Part shown: positions 34,118-45,380 of the stretch, piece by piece
Layout of the letters: every line of letters starts with the position of its first letter
How positions within the stretch are numbered: position 1 is the stretch's first letter
From: Campylorhamphus procurvoides
Taxonomy: Eukaryota; Chordata; Aves; Passeriformes; Dendrocolaptidae
NCBI GenBank assembly: GCA_013396655.1
Contig: WBMV01008405.1
Coordinates: forward strand, 659,081-723,080
Direction of reading: 5' to 3'
DNA length: 64,000 nt
The notes under the pieces: model-generated
Databases searched by the model: none
Told to the model about the DNA's origin: nothing
The model's input: the letters and a program-made list of their open reading frames with translations, nothing else
Translations under genes and position numbers: made by a program

Positions 34118-34242
34118 GGTTGGATGGGCCTTTGAGCAACTTGGTCTAATGGAAAGTGTCTGTGCCCACAGCAAGGGGGGTGGAACTAGATGAGCTTTAA
34201 GGTTCCTTTCAACCCAAACCATCTTATGATTCTATGATTCTC
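34118..34242 (+). mobile_element. CR1 3' end, sense
   Basis: It contains ggttggatgggcctttgag, caacttggtctaatgg, ggtggaactagatgagct and ttcaacccaaaccat, then the repeated tail atgattctatgattct. This UTR type (with 'gtggaactagatg') differs from the copies at 24380 and 58760. Good agreement with the consensus suggests a moderately young copy. Confidence 0.93.
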
Positions 34243-36059
34243 TAGTAGTAAAGCAACCAAGTTTAAAAATAGTTATCTCTCAAAGGTGGCAGTATTTCTC
34301 CTTTCTGACGTGATTTGTTTGATGTTGCTCTTCAGGAAAGAAATTCTGTTCTCTTCTGGTTCATCAGTAAGTAGCTTTGTATAAATCATTCCCATTAATG
34401 ATTACATCTTTCTGATTTGGAAACCTCAAAATGAAGTGTATGACAAATGTTCTGTTAACAGGGAAGCAGGTTTTATAGCAGTAGCATCAACTATACCCTA
34501 AAGGACTGTAAGCCCAGGCATTATTGGGTGAAAATGTGGGTGTCAATAGGTAGAAGTTGTAGGATCCAAATCCAGTTTGTTCCCACTGTCATGGTGGCAG
34601 TGACCATGTTCCAGCTTGGCTTTACCCACTAAGAATGAGCCAGTCTCTTTAAGTCTTGGACCTCATTTTTAAATTTATCCATTTAAGCTTCCTTGAATTT
34701 CAGACACTGGGTCACTGAAAAAACCATCTGTGCTACCTTTGAAGAAAAGCATTGAGTTTAAACCCTTTGCTCTGGAGGGGAAGTCAAACTCTATCAGAAT
34801 TAGCAATGATTGGTTGTGGTCCAGGCCTGAATAACTCAGTTTTACAAGAAATCAAGAGTGGGGCACTGAAAATGAACAAATTGGTTTGTTGCTCTGCAAA
34901 ACTAAACGTCTCAGTAGATCTCAAATGCTTAAATAGAGTGGACTGTCCCTGGGCTCCACCCCGTCCCAAAAACCTCACCTGGGCACTGGGAGCTCTTACT
35001 CTCTCCCCACCTTCATTCTGGTCTCTCACACAATGCTGCTGCAGACCCTCTGTTTGCCTCCTGGGGACCCTCTAGAAAGAGAAAGGGAAGGCTCAAGTTT
35101 GGCAGATGGAGCTGAACAGAGGTTTGTGCTTTTTTCTGCTGATGAGGCAACAAAATGATTTGTTTTTGCCTGAAGTAACGATTGCAGTGTTGCAGGAAAG
35201 CAACTGGTGCCAGAAAGTTAATCATCACACCCTTTGCACACTTGCTTCCCACAGTCTGAAAATTGAGTTCTGTGTGTTAGTGCAAGCTCCTCATATTGCC
35301 ATTGCAACCATGAAACCAACTAACCTGATGTGACCATTCTGGACTTTACCATCATTTTTTCTGTAACGTGTCATAACTGTAGTCAAGGTATTGCCAGATA
35401 AATTAAATCCACACTGCTGGATCACCACTGAACTGCTCAAATTAAAATACATTTCAGTATTTTATTTTGCTATCACAATGAAGTATTAATTGCCAAGATC
35501 ATCTACAGATGCTCAGATGGAAATCAACCCTGCCACTTTCCACACAGACATAAAGAGATTACTTGTAAGGATTATATAGGTAAATGATACAGATAGCCCG
35601 ACTACCACTTAAGAAAGGTCTATCTGGAAAGGACTGGAAGCACAGGAAAACCTACAAATCTTGTGTGTTGAAAGCTCAAATCCTAATTATTCTTAATGAT
35701 ATCTCATAGCATGACTCCAGGCTGCTGAGGAAATAAATCCCTTACCTCCTTACGAGTCCAAGAGTAGCTCTTTCTGCACACAGCAGTTGATGAGAGCCTT
35801 GCCCATATTAACGGGAGTGCTTTCTAGAGCACTCTGCTTGAAGGATCTCATCTTTCCAGTATCTGTTATGCTTATCTGAACTTTTGTTTAACTCCTTTGC
35901 TCTTCTATGTTTCCCTCTGAAATATTGATTTTGACCAGAGGCCAGAAAGAGGGTGGGGTTTTCCAACACTGGAGCCATGGCTGTTGGGACTGCGAGGATT
36001 AAAGACATCAAGGAAGAGAGGGCGTCCACTTCTCTGGGATCAGCACTTCACTGCCACTG
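34243..36059. other. Unique noncoding stretch
   Basis: No gene, repeat or CpG cluster was recognised. The ORFs are short and overlap on both strands. Confidence 0.55.
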
Positions 36060-36140
36060 CTGGGAGAGTTCATAAATATTCACAGCCATTAGCTAATTAC
36101 AGACGCTTGAATCAGCTCCCATTTCGCTTCTCTTTCGTAA
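36060..36140. promoter_or_regulatory. Enhancer-like stretch (candidate conserved noncoding element)
   Basis: A non-repetitive stretch carries ATAAATATTCA (forkhead/POU-like), AGCTAATTAC with a TAATTA homeodomain core at 36094-36099, and a CpG in agacgcttgaatc. Its texture is unlike the flanking DNA. This is a compositional hunch only, since conservation cannot be tested here. Confidence 0.22.
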
Positions 36141-37595
36141 GGTCTTTCTTCACCCATTTGCCTTATCACAGTTTGGATTCGTTGTTAGAAAACATTAGTA
36201 GTAAGAAAGTTAAGGAAGAAGTGACAAGCACCATTGATCTGTATCACTGTGTCTTGGAGACAATTTGGGGAGCCCAGGGTGTGTTTGTTGGGCTGTGCAG
36301 CTGGAGCCCAAGAAGCTGAGAAGCACTTGGGGTTAAGCTTCAAGCACAGCCTCCATCCCTCCCACCAGTCCCAGGTTTCAGGTTTATTTCAGAGCATGTC
36401 TACCCCAAACAATGCAAATTTGGAAAAAGCTTCCAGCCACATTCCTTCTCCACAGCTTTACATGACATCTGCATCAAGGCAAATATAAAAATTATCAATA
36501 AAAGAGTATCTCATATCTCCTGAGACCAGACACTGGCTTTTCTTTAGCAAAACTTCAGTTCTCTTTTTTGATACTGAGAAGAACTGGACCCAGCTGCAAG
36601 TAGCTATTTAGCAGTTGGAGCACAGTGGTGGATGCTGAATTCATCCTTCAGCATTGGTCCCACAAACTCACACTCTTCCCTCCCACAGGACTTCTCGTCA
36701 GGAGAGCTGCCATGCAGCGGGACCAGAAACTCTCCCTTAAGTGCCCTGCATGACATCCGTGTTCTTATCACATCTTCCTCCCAGAGAAAGTCAAATCTTT
36801 GGGTTATTTTTTTGGGAGAGGCTTCTTTCTTCAGCCAGGCATGCAAAGGCTGCTGGAAAAGGAAGTGCAAGATGTTGAGGTCACCTCTGTGCCAGGCTGG
36901 ACCCAGAATACAACTTCACTTCAAGCAGGTCTGAAGGCTCATCTGTGGTGTTCTCAGGACATTTGGATAGGAACAGCTTGTACTTCTCTTGGTAGGCAAA
37001 AGTAGATCAACTAGTATCACCAGAAAAATAAACATGTGAGTGTAGCAATCTTCTTCAGGTGTATGGTTTCACTTTCAGTGACATGACTGGGCCAAATTTG
37101 GAGACTTAGCAGTTCTTCCAGTCTAGGATACATATGGCTTCAGTTATGGTTAATCATCTTAACTATGCTGTACAAGCTTCTCCCTTGCTTGAGGCTAAGA
37201 TAGGTCTGGAAATCAAGAAATGCAATTCTGTTTCTGGTAAGATTTGCCCTTTCATTGTGTTTTCTTCACATGAGATATACAAAGTATGTATTAAACATGA
37301 AATAGCTGACCTTGGCAAGGTCTTTCTGAAGTAGTTGAATACACTCATAATTTTATGCTGGAAGCTGGGACATGGGGAAGGCAGAGGGACCAGCTACTGT
37401 CATATATTAGTAGAATCAGGACATCTGTCAGTTATCTAATGATAAGTTTTTCTTTACTATTTCATGCATAGGCTGGTCTGGTTTCAGTGAGAAGTTTGCA
37501 TGTCTCTCACTGAGCCTGCTTTAAACTAAATAGCTTAGAAGCAAGATAGATGTGTTTGTTTTGCAGCTGGGTTTCTGCCCTCTCCTAAATATTAC
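36141..37595. other. Unique noncoding stretch
   Basis: Overlapping ORFs of up to 100 codons at 36.6-37.0 kb have no recognisable domain. No repeat was seen. Confidence 0.55.
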
Positions 37596-37666
37596 AGAAT
37601 CATAGAATGGCCTGGTTGGAAGGACCTAAAAGATCATCTAGTTCCAACCCCACTGCTGTGGGCAAA
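37596..37666 (-). mobile_element. CR1 3'-end fragment, antisense
   Basis: The inverted tail and UTR (agaatcatagaatggcctgg, ttggaaggacctaaaa, gatcatctagttccaaccc, ctgctgtgggca) are clear and match the consensus closely. Only about 70 bases are present before homology ends. Confidence 0.92.
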
Positions 37667-39776
37667 TCCAACTTTGGGATGATGGGTTTTCCAGTGGCTG
37701 TTGATTTTTCAGTTTCCCAGGTATCTTATTCAAAGTTTCATTGTGGGTTGCAGAATACGTATATATGAGTGTCCCATTTACCCAAAGCACCTCCAATGAA
37801 GATGCAGCATTTCTTTTTCAGGAATGAATCGTATTTTGTATTCATCCCAGTAGACCCAAAGCAAAACTCAAAAGTAGTGAGAAGCTTGCCCACTACAAGA
37901 AAGTTTCAACTCAGAGGTGAAACCTCACAGCTGGCTGGCTACCAGTCCCATTTCAGCAACTAAATGTCACAGCTGTAATTCTCTATTTCCAACAGCAACA
38001 ATGAAGGCACAGGTGGGATTGGCATGCCTTTACCACTTCATCCTCCCAAGTTCTGATTTTACTCGTGATTTTCAGACCTAAATCTCAGACACTGTACAAA
38101 CCAAAAAAATGTAAAACCTATGTGAACTTGCTATGCCACTTCTTTTTATTCACAGCATCTCCTGCTGAAGACTTCATACTTGGGCCTTCCATGGACCTTC
38201 TCAAGGGTTCCTTCTTGTCTCCTTCCCCTCTGTGGGCATGGGGTCACCAAATCTGGTGAAGCAACAGTGGTAAGTGGCAAGCAGTACATGTTAGCAAGGG
38301 AAAAACCCCCAGGCTAATGCTGACTGGCTGTGGGTGCCTGTGTTTTGGAAAGCCCATGTCCTGCTCACCACCTGCACTCTCTTTACTGAACCCTGATGTT
38401 CCACGCCTGTTAAATTCTTGCTCTTTCATTTTCTCTGAATCCACATTTAGTTTTTTCACAGCACAGTGTGTGGCGCAGGGAGCAGAGGGGCTGCATGGCC
38501 CATGGGATTTATGCATGGGGTAGAGGTCCCAAAAGCTGCAAAGCATGGAGTCGTGTCAGTGTGTGGAAGCACAGGAGGAAAACAGAGTTTGTTTTCAACT
38601 CATGTGCGTGTTTACAAGTGGAGCCCCCCGGCAGCACCTGCATATGGGCTGGTAAGGCTGTCTCCCAGACTCCCAGGTTTTGTGGGCAAGTGAGGATGCT
38701 GTAGCAGGGGCAGAGGCGCAACTGAAGCCACAAGGTGACTAAATTTAGTCTCTCACTGTTGGCATCTCTCTTGGTCTCAGAGGTGTTGCACAGGTTCCCA
38801 CAGGCAAACAGGGCTCTGTGGAGAAAGTTTAGCACAGGGCTGAGCCTGTCTGTGCAGGACCATCTACACAGTAAGCTGCTCAGGCCCTCAGGAAGGGTCT
38901 TAAGTGGTGAATGAAGCTGCTCAAAAGGGCAACCAGCCAGGGCTTTAGGGTTTTGACAGAGTAAAAGAAGAACAGCACTGACCCAAGGCAAATGGATCTG
39001 ACTGTGGAGCAAAAGCCAGGTTCAAGGCATATCAGGCATAGGTGAAGTGCACCTTTGCCAGAGCACCTGGGACTTAGTGCAGGACACCATCCACCCCTGG
39101 GATTCTGCTCTGACATGGAGCATGGTAAGCTGCCAGGCCTCCCCTCCAGCATGCCTCACTGAGGAGGGATAATGTATCAGGATAGGTATGTTGCTGCCAG
39201 CATCCACGGGGAATCCCAAGCCTAAAAACCCCACAAAAGTATTTTATATCCCCACCTACGACAATATTGTAGGCTATAAATTTTGTATGTGGTCACTGTA
39301 TTTTTCCAGAGCATGTAGGCGGCTGTCAGCTTCCTAATCCTGGATTTATTGGCAGCAATGAGAGGAGAGAGAGGAGGCTTTTGCCAGGGACCAAGAGGAC
39401 AAGCCTATTCTTGGCACTTCAGAGGACTCTCCTGATGGTGGTTAGATGCACTGGAGTCCCCACAGGCTCCCATAAATGTCACCCTTCCCAAACCTGAAGA
39501 CGATCCATCTTTGCAAGCAACCCCCTCATGTTTCCATTACAACCAGCCCTCAGTTCCCCTCCCTTTCTCATACCCACATTCTGGATGGTAATTCAGCAGC
39601 AGCACTCTCACAGCAACTGATGAGGAGCTCAGGCAGAGAAGTCAGCTCAAGCTCTGCCTCCTTGGAGTGAGACAATTTCCCAGAGCAGCATCTGACCTCT
39701 GAAGCAGAAAAAAAAAAGACTTGGGGGGAAATGTCAGTAATGGACTATGGCTGTGCTGTGCCCAGGGCCAAACACA
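37667..39776. other. Unique noncoding stretch
   Basis: A 167-codon minus-strand ORF (38509-39012) overlaps plus-strand ORFs of similar quality and shows no domain, signal peptide or splice support. I treat all of them as chance. Confidence 0.5.
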
Positions 39777-39833
39777 TTGGGGGCCAGGAAGTCCCACCCA
39801 CTAGAGGTGGAAAGCCCACATAAGGGCCCCCAA
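39777..39833. repeat. Imperfect hairpin with GC-rich stem
   Basis: Nine-base perfect arms ttgggggcc and ggcccccaa are 39 bases apart. A nested five-base stem (ccacc and ggtgg) lies in between. The structure is short and the intervening sequence mostly unpaired, so a microRNA precursor is unlikely. Confidence 0.7.
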
Positions 39834-41279
39834 ATAATTTGATTTCATTGCTAAGACTCCTCTGGTCCCCCAAACCCCTCATTTTCCAATTCAAAGTAGT
39901 GGCAGGGACTGCAAACCCATGAGCTTGAGTTGCTAGCTATTCCTCTGTAGCCAGTTGAAAGGTACAGGACAGGAGACCTAGGGTGAGTCTGTGGCTCTGC
40001 TGACTTGAGTCAGATCTCCACATCTCCCAGCTCTCCCCTACTGCAGCACACAAAGAGATCCTTGCATTCATCCATAATCCCTTCTTTATGCTATGGCAGG
40101 AAACACTGTGGAAGCCAACAGGCAAAAAGTGGTGTTCGCAGGTTGGTTACAGCTCCAGGATCTTCAAATCATAGCTACTTGTGGCTGGCTAGGATTTATT
40201 ACTAGAATAACATGAATTTCCTCACTATCCTACATGGATTTTAGCATTTCTTTCAGGAACAAGAGGGTTGCTTGTCTGTTGGTGCCTATGAAATGAAAAG
40301 GTGTCTATTGCCTTTATCTGGAGTACTCTTCTATGAAAGTCAGGGAAGAAAACATTTCAGAAGACAATGAAAAGCAAGGAAACCCATGCTACCTAAAGAC
40401 AGTCAAGCACAATTTGTGTGTCTCACATTGTGCAAACATGTGAGCATCTGTCAGAAGTGCATAACTTACCCATCACTGGTGTGAGTGAGTGGAACTCTTG
40501 CATCCAGCAAAGGGCAACAAGTATCTTGCCATATAAATGACAGCCTTGGAAATGAATTAATTTTGAAAAAGCCAACTTGACACCTAGCCACTTTGCAAAA
40601 AAAAAGAAAAGGTATTTCAAAACATTTTCAGGTTATCTTCCCTGAATTATCCCCATCACTCTTAGCATCTTGGTTTTGTATCATTTGAACTTGCTCCCTT
40701 TTGCTCTGCTGTGAAAAAATACACACACAGAGGCACAAAGCTAGAGGAAAACCAATCATCTATGCAGATTACACAATAAGACAAAACCAGGAATGTGTCA
40801 TGACTGAGGAAAAAAACTAATAAGAGAAATCAACATGAACCAGCAAGGGAAGTCAGGAGAGAATGTTAGATATGACTATCCCTGTAAAACAACTTTCCAA
40901 CATACCCATAATAAAATCGAGCCTTATCTATCTACGAGGACCAGCAACTCCAGTCCTGCAAGCTCTGCACAGATCCCTAAACCAATGCAGAATTGCACTA
41001 TTTTAATTTAATTTAGTTTTTGTTTTGTTACTGATTAACAGCACAGTTTAGAGCCACCTTCAACATATCATGTCTTGATGCAGGGAACTGGGTTTTCACA
41101 GCAAGCACAGTCTGCAGCAAAAGGGTCTCAAAAGGCTTTTTTGCATTTCCCACTTCGGCTTTACCCAGCGCTAAAAAATGAGTCTGTTTAAGCATAACTC
41201 ACAGTTATCTCTTTCAGCTCGTCTGTAAAATGTTAATGTGATGTGTTCCCATTTAAAGATCCCTTTGCACTGCAAGAGC
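39834..41279. other. Unique noncoding stretch
   Basis: AT-leaning, with a short A-rich tract near 40600. No gene or repeat was recognised upstream of the CpG island. Confidence 0.5.
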
Positions 41280-41468
41280 CACTTGAAGCGGTCTCTATAG
41301 ACAGGAACGCGCCCAAACTAATCTAAGGTGGAAGAAGGAGGAAAGAGGAACCTTTGCAAAAGGCACGGTGAAAAATCCACCTGATGCCAGAGAGCCCACT
41401 GGCTGTGTGGGCAGGCAGCATGATCGGCGATGGGCGACACTGTCCACCCTGGCGCCAGAGAGCTCCTC

Positions 41469-41486
41469 GGTTCGATTCTACGAACC
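41469..41486. repeat. Small perfect hairpin in the CpG shoulder
   Basis: Six-base arms ggttcg and cgaacc flank a six-base loop. It contains a tRNA B-box-like GGTTCGATTC, but the flanks do not form a T arm, so it is not a tRNA gene. Confidence 0.75.
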
Positions 41487-41658
41487 AGGCAAGATTGTGA
41501 CTCACGCAGTTTGCTCGCAAAGAAGGAGGACCATCTGCTAGTCATGAGCAGATGACAAATTCACTGCATTGCGTCTTGTCGCTACTTCCAAATTTGTAAG
41601 TAAACACATTTTGTAACCTCTCTCGGAATATTTGAGAGCTTCGATAATGGAGAGGGGG

Positions 41659-41688
41659 AAAAAAAAAAAGAAGAAGAAGAAAAAAAAG
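41659..41688. repeat. A-rich/(AAG)n tract
   Basis: A poly-A run leads into AAG repeats and another A run, immediately left of the CpG island core. Confidence 0.9.
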
Positions 41689-41708
41689 TTTAAATTTATG
41701 TAACGCAC

Positions 41709-41741
41709 GGGAACGGGGGTTTGGGAAGAGGAGGGAGGGGG
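41709..41741 (+). other. G-quadruplex motif beside the CpG island
   Basis: G runs at 41709-41711, 41715-41719, 41723-41725, 41733-41735 and 41737-41741 with loops of at most seven bases. G-quadruplex motifs are common at promoters, which supports the promoter reading of the adjacent island. Confidence 0.65.
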
Positions 41742-42110
41742 AAATAAACGTTTTATTCTGAATGGGGTTCGCAAGCAGCCGCTCCAGCTCGGTGGCAGCT
41801 CCTGCTGGAGCGCTGCGGGAGGAGCCGGCGGTGCCTGCGCTCCCCCGGGCGGCCGCTCCGCGATGCAGCTGCCGCATCCCCTCCTGCCCCGCTGCCCCCC
41901 GCTCCACACACGAGCGGGCAGACCCCTCCGAGACCGCACCCCAAGGCCGGCACCCTCGGAATGGGAACTCTCTGATCCCCCCTCTCCCCCCCCGCCGCCT
42001 GCAGACGCCCCGCAGCATCCCGCCTGTTTGGAGCGGTACGGGTCCTTCGCATCCTACGGGATGCTAAAGCAGGTTAGGGCACGAGTTACGTCCTCCTACA
42101 GTGTCAGGGG

Positions 42111-42243
42111 TGAAGAAGCTAGGCAGCACAGAGGCAAGGGTTTGGACATCATCAACAGCTTCTGCAGCTCAGCCAGGTCAGCCCAAAACCCGAGTAGGTA
42201 CCTGTGTATTGGATCTAAGCTTGCATATCCAAAGCAGGCTAAG
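42111..42243. other. Flank between CpG island and CR1
   Basis: A short stretch with falling CpG content and TAG|GTACCT, a possible splice donor, near 42197. Nothing else was recognised. Confidence 0.4.
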
Positions 42244-42482
42244 GAGTTGCTCCAGGGGAGGTTTAGGTTGGATATTAGGGGGGGGGGAAATAAATCACTA
42301 AAAGGGTTATCATGCATTGGAGCAGGCTGCCCAGGAAAGTGGTAGAATCAGCATCCCTGGAAATGTTCAAAAGTTGTCAAATGTGGCACTTGGGGACGTG
42401 GTTTAGTGGTGAACATGCTGGTGCTGGGTTAACAGGTGGACTCAACAAGCTTGCAGGTCTTTTCCAACCTTAACGATTTGAT
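42244..42482 (+). mobile_element. CR1 LINE 3' end, sense
   Basis: It shows ccaggggaggtttaggttgg, atattagg, gcattggagcaggctgccca, ggcacttggggacgtggttt and ggtcttttccaacctt, ending at acgatttgatc. A run of about ten G (42279-42288) replaces normal consensus and may be an expanded or mis-sequenced site. About 240 bp remain. It sits roughly 130 bp from the edge of the CpG island. Confidence 0.93.
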
Positions 42483-43254
42483 CAGTCTAGGAATTTAAGC
42501 AGCTGTATCTTGCTCTCTTTGCAGCCTAAAGATTTAGAGAAATAATGCAAAGAGTGACCAGGAAACACCCCAGACAAAGTATTCACATGCTTTTTGAAGG
42601 ACAAGAGCCTATGATAAACAAAAAAATTATGGAAGCTATACACTAAATGCAGACATTATAAGGACCAAAGTCATAGGATCACCTTCATTTTACATCAATC
42701 CAGCCCCTACTGCACTTAGACATAGTACAGTCTTAAATGAATGATACTTTACTGCTTTTAGAGAGAAATTCTCCTTTCCCAGTCACTCTCATGGTGAATA
42801 ACTGCTTTGCTCTGAGCCTCTGCCATCTGGACCAGACTGACAACATGATGAAGGACTAACCATGCTGTCTCTGAAAACTGAAATGGGGGGAGTAGAGTGA
42901 TGATGAACCTTGTGGCTGTGCAACTCTAGTGTTAGCTAGCCCAAGGAAAACAAAGCCTCTGTCGCTATTCTGCCTCCTCTGTCCCAGCTCTTTGCACCTG
43001 CCCCACTGATTCTCTGACTTGGGCAGCTTTCAGCACCTCTGCTTCTTCTGGCTTTCAGGAGTGCTGATCTTTAAGGCAGGATGTCCCAGCCTGTCCTCAG
43101 TCTCCTTGGTTTTGTTCACACCTGAGCAAGCAGAGCAGAGTAGCTGAACACAGAGGAAGAAAGTCAGAGACCAGGAAGAGACCTCTGCAGACCAGCTGGT
43201 GAAATCACAGGGAGCAGTGCACAGCCCTGGGGAAACCACCTAGCCAGGCACCCA
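42483..43254. other. Unique noncoding stretch
   Basis: No gene or repeat was recognised. Confidence 0.5.
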
Positions 43255-44345
43255 TGGAGCCATCATCCTCACTTGGTGACCTGCTGGCTTCTCTTCCTTG
43301 CTCGAGTCTTCCTTCTGCAGATGCTCCTCTTCAGTGCCCCATTTTCCAGGGACTTCTGCATCTGCTCCTCCCTTCTGCTCTGGTGTCTTCATGCTATCTC
43401 TATGCAACCTCACCTACTGGGCCCATATTCAAATCCTCTTCCCCTGTCCCTTGTGATTTACAGATCTGCTTCCCTGCTCCATCTACCCCAGTGGAGGCCT
43501 CTCCCTCTAACACCACCCAAAAGACAACTCCCCCTCCAGCTGAAGTGCAGTTTTGTGGGAACAGAACTGCTCAGCTGACAGCCCTGGGTCGTACCACATG
43601 GCCTCAGGAGCATGCTGCCTGTCCCACAGGCACCCTAGGAGACTTCTTTGGCTCAGACTCCTTGCACATTCTCAGTCATATTTTTTAATTTTTTATTTTT
43701 TCTGGTTGCCATCTCTGCACTGTGGCCTTTCGTCTCCTTTAAGCTAAAATCCCTTTGCAGGCTTCTGGCATTTCAAATCTCAGCTACTCCCACCTCTTTT
43801 TCTTCCTGGCCTCGACAAGCACTGTCTCATCCAACTTGTACCCAGCTCAAACACTGCAATGAGCATCCTTTCCTCATGGCTGGCTTTCTGTCTGCTACTG
43901 CCTCTGTCCCTCTCCTCCTGCCCTGATATGCGCAGCAGAAGCCCCTTCTTTCTGCTCTCAAGGTCCCCAGTGCATCATTCACTAACCCGACATAATTTCT
44001 GCCCTCATCTAGCCCTTAATATGAACCTTGTTTTCCTGCTTGATATATTTCTGGACGAGCACCTTTGCCTGTTCACTCCCACCACTCCTCAGGTGTGAGA
44101 CAGGCCCAGCACAAACACCCACACAGCCACTCTCTTGTCTTCTGTCAAAATCATCACTAAAAGCCTCTGGGATGCTCTCAGAAAATCTTTACTGTGGACT
44201 GCCCCTGTGCTGAGCTCATTTCTAGTATTGCTGTTCCATCATTGCCTTCTTCTTTCCCTTCTCTTTGCCTGCTTTATCATTCCTCTTTGCCTCTGCTCCG
44301 GTGCTGAGCTCTCTAGCACAGGACCCATCTTTTTTCCTTAACCAT
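43255..44345 (+). repeat. Large pyrimidine-rich block 5
   Basis: About 1.1 kb in which the plus strand is persistently C/T-rich: about 72 percent over 43261-43320 and 80 percent over 44221-44280 by hand count. It is not a tandem repeat and keeps fairly high sequence complexity. Low purine content suppresses stops, which explains the overlapping ORFs here (up to 144 codons, rich in S, L and P). The nature is unknown. It could be an undescribed interspersed repeat, a decayed retro-element or a compositional domain. Confidence 0.65.
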
Positions 44346-45334
44346 TCAATACTCAGTCTGGTGATGTCCTAGTCCTTGATTAAGATTCCTATGAACTATG
44401 GTGATATGAGTAGTAAATCATCAGGATTGATTCCCTGGTGCTATAGTGTCATTTGGTACATTTGCTACAGCTCCTGATAGCAATTTGTATTTAACTTTGC
44501 TTCAGCACCTCAGTTCTGAAGGTAGGAAGTGTGTGATGTTAATTACCTCTAATCATGGCTAGCATTAAAAGTACTGGTAGAAATCCCATAAAAATAAGTG
44601 CCATAATTCCTTGTCTCAGAATGAAGATGCCACTTTCTCTAGTGTTACATTTTTTAACCCATTTTTCTGAAATTTAATGTAGTTATTTAACTTTCATTTT
44701 CTTCCAGCTGCTAACCCCTCACCTAGTTCAAATGATTCATCCCTGCTGTATTCATTGCCCAGGAATGTTGGCTTTCAACAAACTACAGCAAATAATGTAA
44801 AATAAACATGAGCGTGCTTTCATCTTACAACAATCTGGGTTAAGTACATATTTCACACACTGCACCACAGGATATGTTAAATTAAAATCAGAACCACCAG
44901 ATTTAAAAGTCCAATGCCAATTCAAAGCATTGACAGGTTATTTCTGTATTCACTTACATGCCATAGTGGGCATGAGTAACAGCCATTGCTTTGTTAACCC
45001 TAAAAATTGCCATTTGGCAACTTTTTCTCCATTATCTGAGGAAAACCAAGAATTGTGATTTGAAACTACTCTGAAAATATCCATGTTATAGTCTTGAGTA
45101 TCCTGATTTCCTTGAATGAATCTGAAAGCATACAGATAGTTGTGTCTCCATCTTCCTCTTATTTTAGTGATTTTCAAAATTGCTTTAAATCACACTCTGA
45201 AAAAGCAACCTGGAATGGCTTCCTTGAAATGATAAATAAGTTCTTAAATATCTCCTGCTTCACGCTGCCAGAATGCAGTCTGGGGTCTTGCATATATTCA
45301 TTTCGTAGTCAAAAGATGTAAGGGATGTGCATTT
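44346..45334. other. Unique noncoding stretch
   Basis: AT-leaning. No recognisable gene, transposon or CpG cluster. Confidence 0.55.
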
Positions 45335-45380
45335 AAAAAAAAAAAAAACAAAAAACAACCAACCAACCAAAAAAAAAACC
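45335..45380. repeat. A-rich/(AACC)n tract
   Basis: A poly-A run of about 14 leads into ACAAAAAAC, then AACC repeats, then another A run. Confidence 0.92.

Larger units (their letters stand above)
41280..42110. promoter_or_regulatory. CpG island, probable promoter of an unidentified transcript
   Basis: The core 41761-42060 has 31 CpG in 300 bp, about 73 percent GC and an observed/expected CpG ratio near 0.8 by hand count. The rest of the window is almost CpG-free. NotI (41849) and SmaI (41844) sites and a GGGCGG Sp1-like box (41847) fit a promoter island. A CpG-enriched shoulder reaches left to 41280 (about 16 CpG in 360 bp). A consensus donor GTAAGT lies at 41596 on the plus strand. No TATA box, coding exon or known protein is visible, so orientation and gene are unknown. 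The C excess on the plus strand at 41880-42000 and G excess at 41700-41745 give no clear direction. Overlapping long ORFs on both strands reflect GC content. Confidence 0.8.

Noticed and set aside
38509..39012. 167-codon minus-strand ORF
   Set aside because: Overlaps several plus-strand ORFs of similar length and shows no family resemblance or targeting signal that I trust.
39777..39833. MicroRNA precursor hairpin
   Set aside because: The stem is only nine pairs with a mostly unpaired 39-base interior, too short for Drosha/Dicer substrates.
41469..41486. tRNA gene suggested by a B-box-like GGTTCGATTC
   Set aside because: The sequence forms a simple six-base hairpin with the loop in the wrong place. 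No T stem, anticodon arm or A box lies at the right distance.
42275..42290. G-quadruplex at the G run in CR1
   Set aside because: It is one uninterrupted G run within CR1, without four separated tracts.
41863..42345. 160-codon plus ORF from the CpG island into downstream DNA
   Set aside because: Its C-terminal part is CR1 sequence and its N-terminal part is generic Pro/Arg-rich translation of a GC-rich island. A 158-codon ORF exists on the opposite strand of the same island.
43254..43688. Overlapping Ser/Leu/Pro-rich ORFs that might look like secreted or mucin-like proteins
   Set aside because: They are produced by the C/T-rich composition. Several frames are open at once, which a real gene would not explain.
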